A DNA stretch of 64,000 nt from Hormiphora californensis. Taxonomy: Eukaryota > Ctenophora > Tentaculata > Cydippida > Pleurobrachiidae. Below are positions 1 through 10,598 of the stretch, one piece after another. Each line of letters opens with the position of its first letter. Positions within the stretch are counted from its first letter, which is position 1. The notes below the pieces were generated by a model, which was not told the DNA's origin, ran no database searches, and was given only the letters and a program-made list of their open reading frames with translations. Both the position numbers and the translations under genes were made by a program. Location of the stretch: positions 248,001 through 312,000 of the forward strand of contig CM035350.1 of assembly GCA_020137815.1 (NCBI GenBank). The letters run 5' to 3'.

Positions 1-774
1 ACACTGGCTTGGCCCCACCTAGAAGTCCTCCGGAAGAACCTTGTCAGCTCTGGCTACCCACCACACCTCGTCACAAACACCATCACCAGGGAAGTGGGCA
101 AACATCGTCACACCACCCACAACCCCTCACACCCCCAACCCACCCCTCCCCCTAACCCATCCCCCACCAGCCCCCGTCCCCAGACCGAGCCCAAGTTCAC
201 GATGAAGGTGCCCTATGTCAACGAGGCCCTAACCCGTAAAATCAAGAAAGCTGCAGCCCGGTCTGGAATCCCTATCAGAGTCGTCACTACCTCGGGTAGA
301 ACGGTCAAGGATGAGATTAAGGCCGCCCTCTCCCGTCGTCTCGCCCCACCCCCTCCTTGCTCCTGTGAACTTCACCAGGCCGATCTCTCCTGTCACCAGA
401 GGAATGTGGTCTACAAAGCCACCTGCCGACGCTGTGGAGAGGACTACATTGGTGCTACTGGTAGACCCCTCTCAGAAAGGGTCAACGAACATGAGCGCAG
501 CCAACGCCTTGGGAACACGAAGAGCGCCCTGGGACGACACCTTACTGAGGAGCACCCCGAAGCAGTGACCATGAGGAAGAGGAAGAGGGGCAGACCAGGA
601 CAGAGGGAGCGAGAGGAGAGAGAAAAGGACTTTGAGATTTTCTTTGAGAATTTTGATTTTAGAGTTGTCGGGAGAGGGAGAGACGTTCTTGAGACATTTT
701 TGAGGGAGAATCTGACAATTCAGCGGGAACACCCAGCTCTGAATGATTGCCAGACGAATGGTTTTGTGTTCTGA
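1..774 (+). CDS. Penelope-like element, C-terminal part with GIY-YIG nuclease domain (5' cut by window edge)
   Basis: The frame is open from base 1, so the protein continues upstream of the window; the ATG at 94 is only the first Met inside it. The segment begins with a Penelope-type tail (LRKNLVSSGYP), followed by a proline-rich linker and then a GIY-YIG-like domain around residues 110-160 of the visible frame: a cysteine pair (CSCELH), VVYKATC, DYIGATGRPLSERVNEH. In Penelope-like retroelements this domain follows the reverse transcriptase and nicks target DNA. The RT itself lies off the window. Stop at 772-774. It is clearly different from the Penelope copies at 25-29 kb, which are on the other strand. 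Confidence 0.85.
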   Translation, partial: TLAWPHLEVLRKNLVSSGYPPHLVTNTITREVGKHRHTTHNPSHPQPTPPPNPSPTSPRPQTEPKFTMKVPYVNEALTRKIKKAAARSGIPIRVVTTSGRTVKDEIKAALSRRLAPPPPCSCELHQADLSCHQRNVVYKATCRRCGEDYIGATGRPLSERVNEHERSQRLGNTKSALGRHLTEEHPEAVTMRKRKRGRPGQREREEREKDFEIFFENFDFRVVGRGRDVLETFLRENLTIQREHPALNDCQTNGFVF

Positions 775-1377
775 TTGGTTCTGATTGGCTCATGTCACAG
801 TCGCCAAACCCAGAGTATGATCCCATCCGATGTCAGATTTCAGAGGTGGTGCAACCACTAATTGCTAGAAACAGTTCTGATTAGGATTCGAGTGTCAAGT
901 GTCGGGCTATAAATGTGTGTCACTATGAACAGTTTATTTCTTTCACTGATGAGGGCTATTTTACGCCGAAACGTCTGTTTTGCTATTGAAATTTGTTCAC
1001 CTTTGTAACATCCCGAGTCTTCTATGCCTGACCAAACTTCGAACCACGTGAGATCAATACAGGGATCATCCCCTCAACATGTCTCTACCACGGACGGTGT
1101 CATCAGCCCTACACAGCTGATCCAGAGGGCTCTATATAATGTTTGGATCTCTAGTCTACAAAGCATGACTTTTCAGCAATTAGTTTATCGTGCGCTGCGG
1201 GCTCCGTGACTATCACAGGCTACCTCTTAGACTCCCTCTCTACCGACTAGAGATCCTGACATCGATGAGCGAGATCTCACACATATGTACTGACAAGCGT
1301 TCTTCTATGATATTGTGATGTTATCACTATCAGTGTCATGTTTCAACACACTGGTATGAATAAAGAGAGAAAAAATC
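775..1377. other. Penelope 3' flank and LINE 5' flank, no gene seen
   Basis: Apart from the hammerhead-like core, this stretch holds no convincing exon. The sentence-like motif around 1013-1055 (ctctatgcctg...aaccac) recurs in diverged form at about 63,717-63,755 inside a RACGAP1 intron, which suggests an old dispersed repeat. Confidence 0.4.
946..975 (+). ncRNA. Hammerhead-ribozyme-like core in the 3' flank of the Penelope element
   Basis: CTGATGAG (946-953), a short GGC/GCC arm with an A/T-rich loop, then GAAAC followed by GTC fits the order of hammerhead core parts (CUGANGA, stem II, GAAA, NUH). Penelope-like elements are known to carry minimal hammerheads next to their ORF. Here stem II is imperfect (one G must bulge) and stem III is almost absent, so activity is not assured. 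Confidence 0.4.
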
Positions 1378-4300
1378 ATGAAAGTAAAAAGTAAGCCAAA
1401 TCACCCCATCCGGATTCGAACCCTGATCATCGGGGTGAGAGTCCATGGTGTAACCACTACACCACTGATGGAAAATGTAAGAATGGACAAGACGGGAGGA
1501 ATTCTGACTCATCTAGAGGATAAGGAATGTGACGTGTGCTTAGTACAGGAGACTTATCTAAAAGCTACGGATACAGCGAAGATCAGGGAAATACAGGATA
1601 ATGGATGGCAGGTATTCTCTAGTCCAAGGAGTGAGAGAGCTGGTGGTGGCATTGGCGTTTTCTATAGGGACGGAGTAGTGGTCAAACGAGCACCTGTTAA
1701 AGACAAGTTCAAGACCTTTCAGGTCCAGGAAGTCCTTATTGGAGGAGATGATGATCTTGTGAGGCTCTGTAATATATACAGACCCCCCTACAATGGAAAG
1801 GCTCGGTATACAGAGGCAAATTTTCTGGAAGAGTTTAATGGATATATATCGAACCTTCTCATGAAAACAGGAAATCCGATGATCATGGGAGACTTCAATT
1901 TCCAGGTTCAAGACTCAGGCAACTTTTATGCGAGGAAGCTTCTTCACCTTTTGGACTCATTTGACTTTGTGCAGAATGTACCATCAGTTCCGACTCATGT
2001 GAGGGGAGGAACTCTGGATCTGATGATCTGTCAGCGTGATTTTCTTACTAAACTGGAAAACGTGCAAGTCTTTCCGGATGGGACGTTGTCAGACCATTTC
2101 TTGGCTACAGTGGACCTAAAGCTCTCTACCCCTGGAGATGATTATAGGACGTGGAGGAAGATGTACAGCTACAGAGATTTTAATTCGGTTGATCCAGAGG
2201 AATTCAGACGTGCTCTACAGGAAGTTTGTCTTCGGGTTCCAGATGGGTGTACTGCAGAGGAGGCTTTGAGGATCTATGATAGTGCGTTAGAGGAGGTGGT
2301 GAGGAAACTGGTACCGATGAAGAGAAGGAAGGAAGTAAAGAGTGTTAAGTTGTGGAGGGAGAGACAAGATGTTCGGGAGGCACTAAGGGAGAGGAGGAGA
2401 GCAGAAAGGGCTTGGGAATCTAACAAGACAGGACTCAACAAGATACAGTACAAGGAACTACAGAGGCGTTTTGAAAAGATTGATAAGCAGGCGAGGATGG
2501 AATTTTCCCGGAAGCAGCTTGAGGAGGTTAAAGATGATCCTGCAGCGCTGCAGAAGAGGCTAGGTCGTCTAATTGGAAAGTCTGAAACTGTTCTGCCAGG
2601 AGGAGTGTCAGACGGAAAGTTGGCAGGGGATTTTGCAGAGTTCTTCAGTGGGAAGATTGAGAAGATTCGGACAGCGGTTCGGGATGAGCAAGAGGAAGGT
2701 TCTGAGGAGCTCACTGTGGATTCTCTGCCTGCGCCTACCTGTACTCTAACCAAGTTTGAGGAAATCAGAGTTAATGAATTAGTTCGGGTTGTCAAGGAAA
2801 TGTCATCGAAGTCTTGTGATCTGGACCCTATTCCGACCTGGTTGGTGAAAGACTGCCTGGAAGAACTAGCGCCGATCCTGACGAACATTATCAACAAATC
2901 CCTTCTACGATCTACTGTTCCAGATATTATGCAGAAAGCATTGGTGATGCCAACGATAAAGAACCCCAATGGGGACACTGATTTATTTTCGAACTACAGG
3001 CCGGTTTCTAACATATCGTTTGTATCGAAGGTACTGGAGAAAGTTGTGCTCAATCAGTTAAACTCATACCTATGGACGAACGACCTACTCAATGCAGACC
3101 AATCTGGGTATAGGGCGGGGCATAGTTGTGAAACACTGCTTGCTGGAATGTTTGATGACCTGTTGAAGGATTTGGATTCTGGCAAAGTATCGGCCCTTCT
3201 GCTGCTTGACATGAGTGCGGCTTTCGATACTGTGGATCATTCGAAGCTGATTGGAATTTTGGAGGCAAGGTTTGGGGTAAGAGGATCTGCGCTTGAATGG
3301 TTTAGAAGCTACCTTAGCAAAAGGACTTTTAAAGTGAATGTTGGTGGGGAACTCTCGGCGGCGATTGCACTAATCTGTGGAGTCCCACAGGGGTCCCTTC
3401 TTGGACCTGTTTTATTCTTGCTGTACATTGAGGAACTTCAGGATATTGTTCGTCCCTATGGCCTAAAGATCAAACTGTATGCAGATGACTCTCAGATATA
3501 CTTTGGACTGGTTCCGAGTGATGCAGAGGGGTGGAGTTCCAGTAAAAAGACCCTAGAGGATTGTCTCAAGAATGTCAAAACATGGATGGTTAACCATGGA
3601 CTTAAGTGTAATGAGGACAAGACGGAGTTTCTACTGTTGGGAAAGACAAGCTCCTTGGAAAAGATGGCATTTGATCCAGAGATCCAGTTTGGAGGTTCGG
3701 TGGTCAGGCCTATGGAATGTAAGGGGACGACAGGAAAGACCCTTGGTGTTCTCATGGACCATCAGTTGACTCTTGAGAGACAGATATTCAATGTTAAGAA
3801 ACAGTGTGGCCTTATGCTCAAGAACTTGTGGCAGGTCAACAAGTGTCTTGACAAAGATACCAAGATTATGTTGGTCAAGCAACTGGTCATTTCCCGGATT
3901 GATTACTGCAACATCCTTTACTATGGACTACCTAAGAGGATATTGAGGTATCTTCAGAAGACCCTGAATTCTTGTGTGCGTTTCATTTTCAATCTAAAGG
4001 GACATCAGGATGACTACACAGAATACTACAAGGAGGCACACATTCTACCTATTGAGCAGAGGCTGACTTTCAAGGCATGTCTTTTGGCGTACAAGATTGT
4101 ACGAGGCACTGCACCCAAGTATCTGATGGACCTGGTCCCTCGTGATGACAATCCTGAACCTGTAAAACCTACCCGATCTACCTCAGTTCCAGATTTCTTC
4201 AGGTTGAAATATCCAAAGCTCTCAAGTGTAAATGCGAATTCTAAGTTAAGAAGGAGGAGGATCTCTGTATTCCTGCCGGAAGTGTGGAACTCCCTGCCAT

Positions 4301-4401
4301 TGGAGTTAAGGTCTGTTCACCCTGTTGAACTCTTCAAGACAAGGCTTAAGACCCGGCTATTTAAGGAAGCTTTCGTTGATCCAGAGAGCAGTAGCACCTG
4401 A
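1378..4401 (+). CDS. Non-LTR retrotransposon (CR1/L2-like) endonuclease-reverse transcriptase ORF
   Basis: One uninterrupted 1007-residue frame. Residues about 35-260 are an APE-type endonuclease (VQET, GDFNF, SDHFLATVDL). The reverse transcriptase occupies about 480-790, with NYRPVSN, LLDMSAAFDTVDH, GVPQGSLLGPVLF and the catalytic YADD. The tail (VWNSLPLELRSVHPVELFKTRL) is the usual CR1-like C-terminus. No frameshift or stop is seen, so the copy is young or still constrained. The real protein probably starts downstream of the annotated Met, near MENVRMDKTGG, because the residues before it come from a tRNA-like sequence and the first endonuclease strand is missing. An AATAAA lies at 4662-4667. 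No ORF1 is found upstream, so the copy is probably 5'-truncated. Confidence 0.9.
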   Translation: MKVKSKPNHPIRIRTLIIGVRVHGVTTTPLMENVRMDKTGGILTHLEDKECDVCLVQETYLKATDTAKIREIQDNGWQVFSSPRSERAGGGIGVFYRDGVVVKRAPVKDKFKTFQVQEVLIGGDDDLVRLCNIYRPPYNGKARYTEANFLEEFNGYISNLLMKTGNPMIMGDFNFQVQDSGNFYARKLLHLLDSFDFVQNVPSVPTHVRGGTLDLMICQRDFLTKLENVQVFPDGTLSDHFLATVDLKLSTPGDDYRTWRKMYSYRDFNSVDPEEFRRALQEVCLRVPDGCTAEEALRIYDSALEEVVRKLVPMKRRKEVKSVKLWRERQDVREALRERRRAERAWESNKTGLNKIQYKELQRRFEKIDKQARMEFSRKQLEEVKDDPAALQKRLGRLIGKSETVLPGGVSDGKLAGDFAEFFSGKIEKIRTAVRDEQEEGSEELTVDSLPAPTCTLTKFEEIRVNELVRVVKEMSSKSCDLDPIPTWLVKDCLEELAPILTNIINKSLLRSTVPDIMQKALVMPTIKNPNGDTDLFSNYRPVSNISFVSKVLEKVVLNQLNSYLWTNDLLNADQSGYRAGHSCETLLAGMFDDLLKDLDSGKVSALLLLDMSAAFDTVDHSKLIGILEARFGVRGSALEWFRSYLSKRTFKVNVGGELSAAIALICGVPQGSLLGPVLFLLYIEELQDIVRPYGLKIKLYADDSQIYFGLVPSDAEGWSSSKKTLEDCLKNVKTWMVNHGLKCNEDKTEFLLLGKTSSLEKMAFDPEIQFGGSVVRPMECKGTTGKTLGVLMDHQLTLERQIFNVKKQCGLMLKNLWQVNKCLDKDTKIMLVKQLVISRIDYCNILYYGLPKRILRYLQKTLNSCVRFIFNLKGHQDDYTEYYKEAHILPIEQRLTFKACLLAYKIVRGTAPKYLMDLVPRDDNPEPVKPTRSTSVPDFFRLKYPKLSSVNANSKLRRRRISVFLPEVWNSLPLELRSVHPVELFKTRLKTRLFKEAFVDPESSST
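1401..1472 (-). other. Degenerate tRNA-like sequence (Glu-type) fused to the LINE 5' end
   Basis: On the minus strand it reads as an A box (TGGTGTAGTGGTTACAC), a CTCTCAC anticodon-loop-like segment and a B box (GGTTCGAATCC) in tRNA spacing. Acceptor and anticodon stems do not pair cleanly, so it is unlikely to be a working tRNA gene. The LINE endonuclease begins immediately beside its 5' end, so the first residues of the long ORF (up to about residue 31) are translated tRNA-like sequence rather than LINE protein. Confidence 0.5.
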
Positions 4402-5086
4402 GTCATCTCGTCTTTGGGTCACTGGTTCTGTTCTGGTCTGGGTTTAGTGTTCCCCTTAGGCAGACGTTTATTTAGACAGTGTTATTCCTCATTACATTTA
4501 CCGGGCTTGCAGTAATAGCTGCTGACTTTTTAATAGCTTTGAGAGCTGCTGTCTTTGAGTAGCATGAGAGCTGCTGACTTTGTAATTTAGCTTATTCAGT
4601 GTGAGAGCATTTTTATGCCTATCTAAGTTGGTTCGTATTTTATGAGGCCCGTATTTTCATCAATAAAAGTCTATCTATGGTGTGTTTAAATCCAGATTTT
4701 AATAGTGTGTGTCATAAGTAAGGAAGGTGTTATAATTTAGGTATACCGCTCTGACGCTGAGCAGTGTCAGTCAAAATTCAGTTTGCTGGCCCTGTTTTGC
4801 CTGGGCGGTATACAAAAACTTATATTATTATTATTATTATTATTAATGGAGGTGGTGAAAATCAGAGCAAAAAAATTAGAGAAAATCCATATCTATGGTG
4901 ATTTGAAGTTTTTCATCCCTATTTACCTTGTTTTTTTAAATGTGCTACAACAGTAAATATACCATTTTCTCAATTTCTCACTATAATTTTCCCATTTTAG
5001 AAAATTGACTAGATATTTTGGCGCTAAAATTGACTAGCAGCCAGGATCCCTGGATACCCGAACTTTGACACTGGGTCCCACTCCCT
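4402..5086. other. LINE 3' UTR and spacer with (TTA)n
   Basis: The LINE 3' UTR runs to the AATAAA at 4662-4667. A short inverted repeat (tataccgc at about 4742 and gcggtata at about 4805) and a (TTA)n tract at about 4822-4845 follow. No exon is seen. Confidence 0.55.
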
Positions 5087-5305
5087 CCTAATTCCCACTC
5101 CCTCCTAGTTCCCACTCCCTCCTAGTTCCCACTCCCTCCTAGTTCCCACTCCCTCATTGTTCCCACTCCCTCCTAGTTCCCACTCACTCCTAGTTCACAC
5201 TCCCTCCTAGTTCCCACTCCCTCCTAGTTTTCACTCCCTCCTAGTTCCCACTCCCTCCTAGTTCCCACTCCCTCCTAGTTCCCACTCCCTCCTAGTTCCC
5301 ACTCT
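5087..5305 (+). repeat. 17-bp minisatellite abutting the 3' splice site of the SFI1-like gene
   Basis: About thirteen tandem units of ttcccactccctcctag lead directly into tctcttttcag|TTTATGG. Each unit is a pyrimidine run ending in TAG, so every unit looks like a 3' splice site. Confidence 0.85.
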
Positions 5306-5316
5306 CTTTTCAGTTT

Positions 5317-8300
5317 ATGGCAGAGGAACAGCGTCGCCAGATAAAGCGGGCTATTCTCTCCGAGTTGAACAAGGAAATTTCTAGGAAGACCGGTAAAGAA
5401 CTTACTGCGGGTCCTGCAAAACTCCATCGTGCCCCTGCCTCCCGAGCTCGATATGACGCACAGCATTTTGTTGACAAGAAGAGCTGTGCCAGGCCGGTCA
5501 AGAAAACAGTGAATATACCCACACCAACTCCTAGAACGGTACACCCTCCTTCCCCATACGAGAAAGTGCGGTCATTTGCTAAACATTGGATGGACCAAGT
5601 GTTCGGGGAGCACCGCAATCAATTCAGAAAAGCAGTTAAGTTTCATAAAGAGAGGGAGCTTCATAAAGCTCTCTCGCAATGGAAGATAGAGATGAAGTTT
5701 AAGCAGACTGAGTGGAAACTAGTGGTAAGGGCGGACTGTCATTATAGATTCTTTCTGAGAGAGAGATACTTTGACATCTGGAGGAGGTTTTTGATAACAC
5801 ACAGGACCGCTGCAGAGAATAAAGTCAAGGCTGAACTACACTGTAAAATGTATCTTGAGAAACGATACTTTGCTGTCTTGAGGAAGGCTGTTGTGATTCG
5901 CAAGGAGAGGGATGCTGACACTAGACTTGCACTGTCTGTTTATGAAAGAGGTGTATATAAAAGAGCATTTAGCGGATGGCACCGGGCCATGGCCGGCCAG
6001 TTGATTTACCATGAACAGGAGGCTATTGCCCTTCACTTCTGGTCGCTCTCCCTCCAGAGACACTGCTTAGCTGGATGGGTTAGGTATTCAAGGGAGAGGA
6101 AAGTGGAAAAGCAGATATTCGAAGTAGTAGGAAATCTTTACCGAGGCAAGGTGCTACACAGAGCCCTCAACTGTTGGCTACAATATCACAGGTATAGAAA
6201 GAACAAAGCTGTGGACGAGAGAAAAGCCAACATGTTACTCCAAACTAAAATTCAGCACAAGTATTTCTACTTGCTTCAGGAGCATGCTGTGATATCTGCT
6301 AGAAGCAAGGCGATGGAGGTGGATATAAGGAGGGTCTCTGAAAAGGCTCGGATCAGGAGGGCTCTTGTGGTTTGGAGGACATTCTGCGAACAAAGAACTC
6401 TTCAAAAAGAGCAGGAGATTGTTGCAGTAATCCATTACGATAAACTTATCTCCAAAAAGTGCTTGGCTGCATTGCGATCTTATAAAGACCACCAAAAAGA
6501 AACAGAGATACTGAAGGAGAGCAGTGAGAGGTTTAGGAGACACCACACCTTGCAACAAGCATTCCGTTCCTGGATCATTAAACTGGACGAAAGTGAAGAA
6601 GACAAACTAAAGTATCGGACCTTGATGGCACGGAAGCATTACTCCAACAAGCTACTCACACAGTGTCTCACCCAGTTGACTGTGTATCGGGATTACAGAG
6701 TGGATCGAAAGGAATGTTACTCCCTTGCCTCCAAGCACTATCAAACGAAGATCACTGCAACTCTCTTTACCAACTGGCATCTGTTCGTAGCCTACCGGAA
6801 AACTATCAAGCTGAGGACGACCACCGCATTGGAATATAGGGATGATCTAATGTATCATAAGTATTTCTATACTTGGGTTAAGGAGTTTCACATGTCAAGG
6901 AACCGAAGACAGGATGAGAGAATGGCATTGTTACACTTGGAGAAGAAACAGCTTGCGTCTCTCTTCAGTATCTGGAAATGTGCTGCTTTAGAGAAGATGG
7001 AGGGAAGGGAGAAGTGGATGGTAGCTCAGGGACATCACAGAGAAAAGGTTCTCAGGAGATCTATTGGCAGGTTCGGGTTGTATCAACAGGAGAAAGAGAA
7101 TCAACGTATTAAAACCGACAAGGCTAGGCGACATTACCACATGAGGATTATGGGTAAAGTTTACAGCTCTTGGAAAGTCTATAAGAGGAGAGAGAAAGAG
7201 AAGAACGATAAAATAACATTAGCTACCTTACATCACGAAAAAAGGATGGTAAGGTATGCCTTATCTGCTTGGTTAACGAACCACAGATGCCTAGTTCGAG
7301 CCAAAGCAGTTGTGTCATCGATTCAGCAGGATCACTCCAGACAACTTCTCCGGGAACATCTACAGAAGTGGAGAGTTTGGGTACGACAAGAAAGGAAATT
7401 CTTTGATCTGAATACCCGTGCTTTGGAGCACTATCGGGAGAGCATGTGTGGGAAGGTTCTGACTGCTTGGTTTGGGTATGTTGACCAGAGGGCTCGTGAT
7501 CATCTCACCAAACTGGATCAATTAGAGGAGGGGAGAAAGGTGGTTGCAAAGGTTATTCAGCGGGCTGTCTTGAGGAAGTGGTCTGCTGTCGCCACCCAAA
7601 GGCTGAAAGAGAGAGAGGGGATGGAACTGGCAGAGGCACATTGCAGAAAGAAAGTTCTAGGTAATGTGATTTGTTGTTTAAAAACTAATGCTGCAATAAA
7701 CTCTAAAAAGAGGCTCCTGAATGATAAAAAGTATCAGTTCCTGGTGGCTACTTTGGTAAAGCGTACTTTAGCTCGGTGGAGGCATGTTAGAGAAGATCAG
7801 ATAAAGGAACAACAACAATCAGAAACTGCTCTATGGTATTGGTAAGTAAGTAAACCTGGAAATCAGGGAGCTAGTAGCGATATTAGTGTAACACTCTCCC
7901 TGCTGGAAATCAGGGAGCTAGTAGCGATATTAATGTAACACTCTCCCTGCTGGAAATCAGGGTAGTAGGGATATTAATGTAACACTCTCCCAGCTGGAAA
8001 TCAGGGTAGTAGGGAGCTAGTAACGATATTAATGTAACACACTCCCACAGGTGTGTTTCATTGGAAGACAAGGTGTTAAGGTCCTGGATAGCTTATACCC
8101 AACATCGTAGAGATAAGAGGACTAGGTACAAGGAAGCGCTACTAAACCGCCGTCAATTCCTTCTACAAACAGGTAAACTAAAATAGTAAATAGTAACTAC
8201 TGGATATATAATATAATATATACAAATGTCGGATACCTCATACCACCGTTGTTATCATGATTGATTGTTACCTCCCTCTCTCTCACTCTCTCAGGTGTAC

Positions 8301-8638
8301 GTGAATGGATGTCTCATGTCACCAGAGCAGATAAGATGCGTGCACACACAGCCTTGGAAGCCGTCACACAGCGTACCCAATTAGCCCACCAATCAGCACT
8401 GAAGTGGGGTCGCCACTGGCTGACCACTGTTAAACGCCGCAAGCTCGAGGGAAGGAGTCGGGGAGGCAAGGAGAATAGACAAGTAACAAATTACCTGGTA
8501 CAAACTCCATCTCGTGAAAATAAGGAATCCTTTGGAAAACCACCCACTGATTTCTACGCAGATTTTAAAGTGCTTCGGGAGAGTCGTCCTACTCCAAAAA
8601 TTCCTAGTTTTTTTGTAAACCAAAAGAACTTTCTCTAA
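5317..8638 (+). CDS. SFI1: SFI1-like centrin-binding repeat protein
   Basis: Coding exons 5317-7841, 8051-8172 and 8295-8638 join in one frame to 996 residues (phases 2 then 1, all GT-AG). The protein is a long helical array of Sfi1-type repeats with a conserved Trp about every 25-35 residues (ALSQWKIEM, YFDIWRRF, VLHRALNCW, TALFTNWHLF-like units); such repeats bind centrins at centrosomes or basal bodies. The C-terminus is basic and ends PPTDFYADFKVLRESRPTP-like, a form seen in animal SFI1-related proteins. The Met at 5317 sits three bases after a good 3' splice site, so an upstream 5' UTR exon is likely. Human SFI1 is somewhat longer. Other Sfi1-repeat families cannot be excluded. Confidence 0.8.
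7855..8045 (+). repeat. ~47-bp minisatellite filling SFI1-like intron 1
   Basis: About four imperfect units (tggaaatcagggagctagta... aacactctccctgc) fill the intron between the donor GTAAGTAAG at 7842 and the acceptor cactcccacag at 8050. The last bases of the array run into the acceptor, whose sequence resembles the unit's aacactctccctg segment. Confidence 0.8.
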
Positions 8639-8843
8639 AGTAGACATGCTATAACATCTAATGAGAATGACAGATATTTTATTGTATAGTGTAAAGTTTT
8701 AATATCATATATGTTTTATTTTCTAACTGTACATATTATATTAATTATCAATTTTATATACCTATGCCACATATGATATGTTTATATATTAATAAGTGCC
8801 CACTCTTCTGTTCTCCCCCATTGTTACTATCTCTCCCCCTAGT
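8639..8843. other. Short intergenic spacer between SFI1-like and SAP30BP genes
   Basis: AT-rich spacer of about 200 bp. It presumably holds the end of the first transcript and the promoter or 5' UTR intron of the next; ctctccccctag just before the SAP30BP start looks like a 3' splice site. Confidence 0.4.
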
Positions 8844-10473
8844 ATGGACCTAATAGGGAGTTACGGGGATGTCAGTGAGGACGAGATGGAGTTTGTGCCC
8901 GGGAAAACAGAGGAAGAAAGTACTGAGAATAGAGAGGAACCAAACGGTAATAACCCCTTCATTAGAAGAAAATCCAACAGTTCATGCTGCCCAGCTTCCT
9001 GACATTTATGACTCGATTCACTGGCGAGCAGCGATTGATATTTCATCACGCTGCTACGACGTTAGAGATCAGAGCTATTGTTTCTTCACATATCATCCCA
9101 AACCTAATTCCTAAAACATGATTGTTAACGGTTTGTTGACACAATGACTAGCAAACACTTTCTGGAACAAGACACGTTTGCAAAAAGCTATGATCTAATG
9201 TTCACTTTTGTGTTCTTTTGCATTTACTGTTTTATTAATCTAGTGATTTCAGAGACAGAGGAGCCAGTTCAAAAAGACACAGAGATGGAGGACTCATCAT
9301 CTAGAGAGAATTCCTTGTCAATGCCTGGACTAGTTTCCTATACCTCTCACAGCCCAGTAAGTAGCCAGGACTAGTTTCCTATACCTCTCACAGCCCAGTA
9401 AGTAGCCAGGACTAGTTTCCTATACCTCTCACAGCCCAGTAAGTAGCCAGGACTAGTTTCCTATACCTCTCACAGCCCAGTAAGTAGCCAGGACTAGTTT
9501 CCTATACCTCTCACAGCCCAGTAAGTAGCCAGGACTAGTTTCCTATACCTCTCACAGCCCAGTAAGTAGCCAGGACTAGTTTCCTATACCTCTCACAGCC
9601 CAGTAAGTAGCCAGGTCCCACTCTCTCACACTGCTTGTCAGGACTCATTGCGTGTTCCAATACATGTTCCTATTTCCAGGGCCGGACGAACAGCAATGAA
9701 CAGAACGCCCTCAACTCCCTACTCAGTACATATGATGACAACGAGAAATCCATGATGGAGGAGAGGGATGAGCAGGGAGATATCGAGAAACAGTGTAGGT
9801 TTAAAAAAATAACGCCGAATTTCGTATTGCGTTGTGCGCGCGATCCCCGAACCTCTTTTTTATATGCGTTCACATATTGTTAGCATTTGTATTTCCTCAC
9901 TTCCCTGTGTGACCCATCACAGATATGTCCCCTTACCTTTCAGATGATGTAACGGTGGATAACTCGGACGAGGAATCAGACTCAGAGAGTTGGCTGGGAC
10001 GAATTGATGAAGAAGGAAACGTCAAGCTACCTCCCGAGCCCAAGGGAAAATGTTCCTCGGCTCTACAGAGGAAGATCGAAAACGAGATAAATAAAAGGAA
10101 GAGATATGGTGTGGACATATGTTCCAAGATGAGAGGGAACAAAGAGTTTAGAAATCCCAGTATCTACGATAAACTAATCGACATGTTTGGGGTTAATGAG
10201 GCTGGCACTAATTTCAGTGAACCTTTGCTACAAAAGCGATATTGGAAGACAGATTCCTTCTACAAACAGCTTGCTGAGAAACAGCAGAAAGACTATGACA
10301 AGAGGGAGGCGGACAGGAGGGCAGACCCTAACTCTAAAATCAAGCAACAGGTCATGGCTGAACAGAAGAAGTCTAAATGGGATGAGGGACAAGATAAAAT
10401 GGACAAAAAACTGAAAGCTCAATTGACATTAGAGAAATTAAACAAACAATTAAAGGCGGTGAAGAACAGCTGA
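8844..10473 (+). CDS. SAP30BP: SAP30-binding protein (HCNGP family)
   Basis: Exons 8844-8946, 9253-9356, 9680-9794 and 9944-10473 join to 283 residues with matching phases (1, 0, 1). The N-terminus is acidic (SEDEMEFVPG), followed by LVSYTSHSP. The diagnostic HCNGP block comes after: LPPEPKGKCSSALQ, EFRNPSIYDKLIDMFGVNEAGTNF, and a basic KKSKWDEGQDK tail matching the family's RKSKWD motif. SAP30BP is a nuclear protein linked to splicing and to SAP30 co-repressor complexes. Exon 4 has a second in-frame acceptor at 9921-9922 that would add seven residues. The Met at 8844 follows a likely 3' splice site, so a 5' UTR exon may exist. Length is close to human (308 residues). Confidence 0.9.
9327..9615 (+). 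repeat. 41-bp minisatellite that duplicates the SAP30BP exon 2 donor
   Basis: Seven near-identical 41-bp units. The first unit is the true end of exon 2 (encoding GLVSYTSHSP) plus its donor, CCCA|GTAAGT. Every later unit therefore carries a perfect copy of the last 30 exon bases and the donor site. Confidence 0.92.
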
Positions 10474-10598
10474 GAGTGAGACATTATACAAGATATTATA
10501 TTATCAGCTGGTACAATATTTGTTTTTATCTTTTCTCCAAAACGGCATTGTGTTCCATTAGTTCTCTCCATATTTAGGACAAGTGTGTTTTACAGTCT

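Noticed and set aside
1401-1472. Functional tRNA-Glu gene
   Set aside because: Acceptor and anticodon stems do not pair, although A and B boxes are good.
9327-9615. CRISPR-like or coding repeat
   Set aside because: Units are contiguous 41-mers without unique spacers, and only the first is coding; they are copies of an exon-intron junction in a eukaryotic gene.
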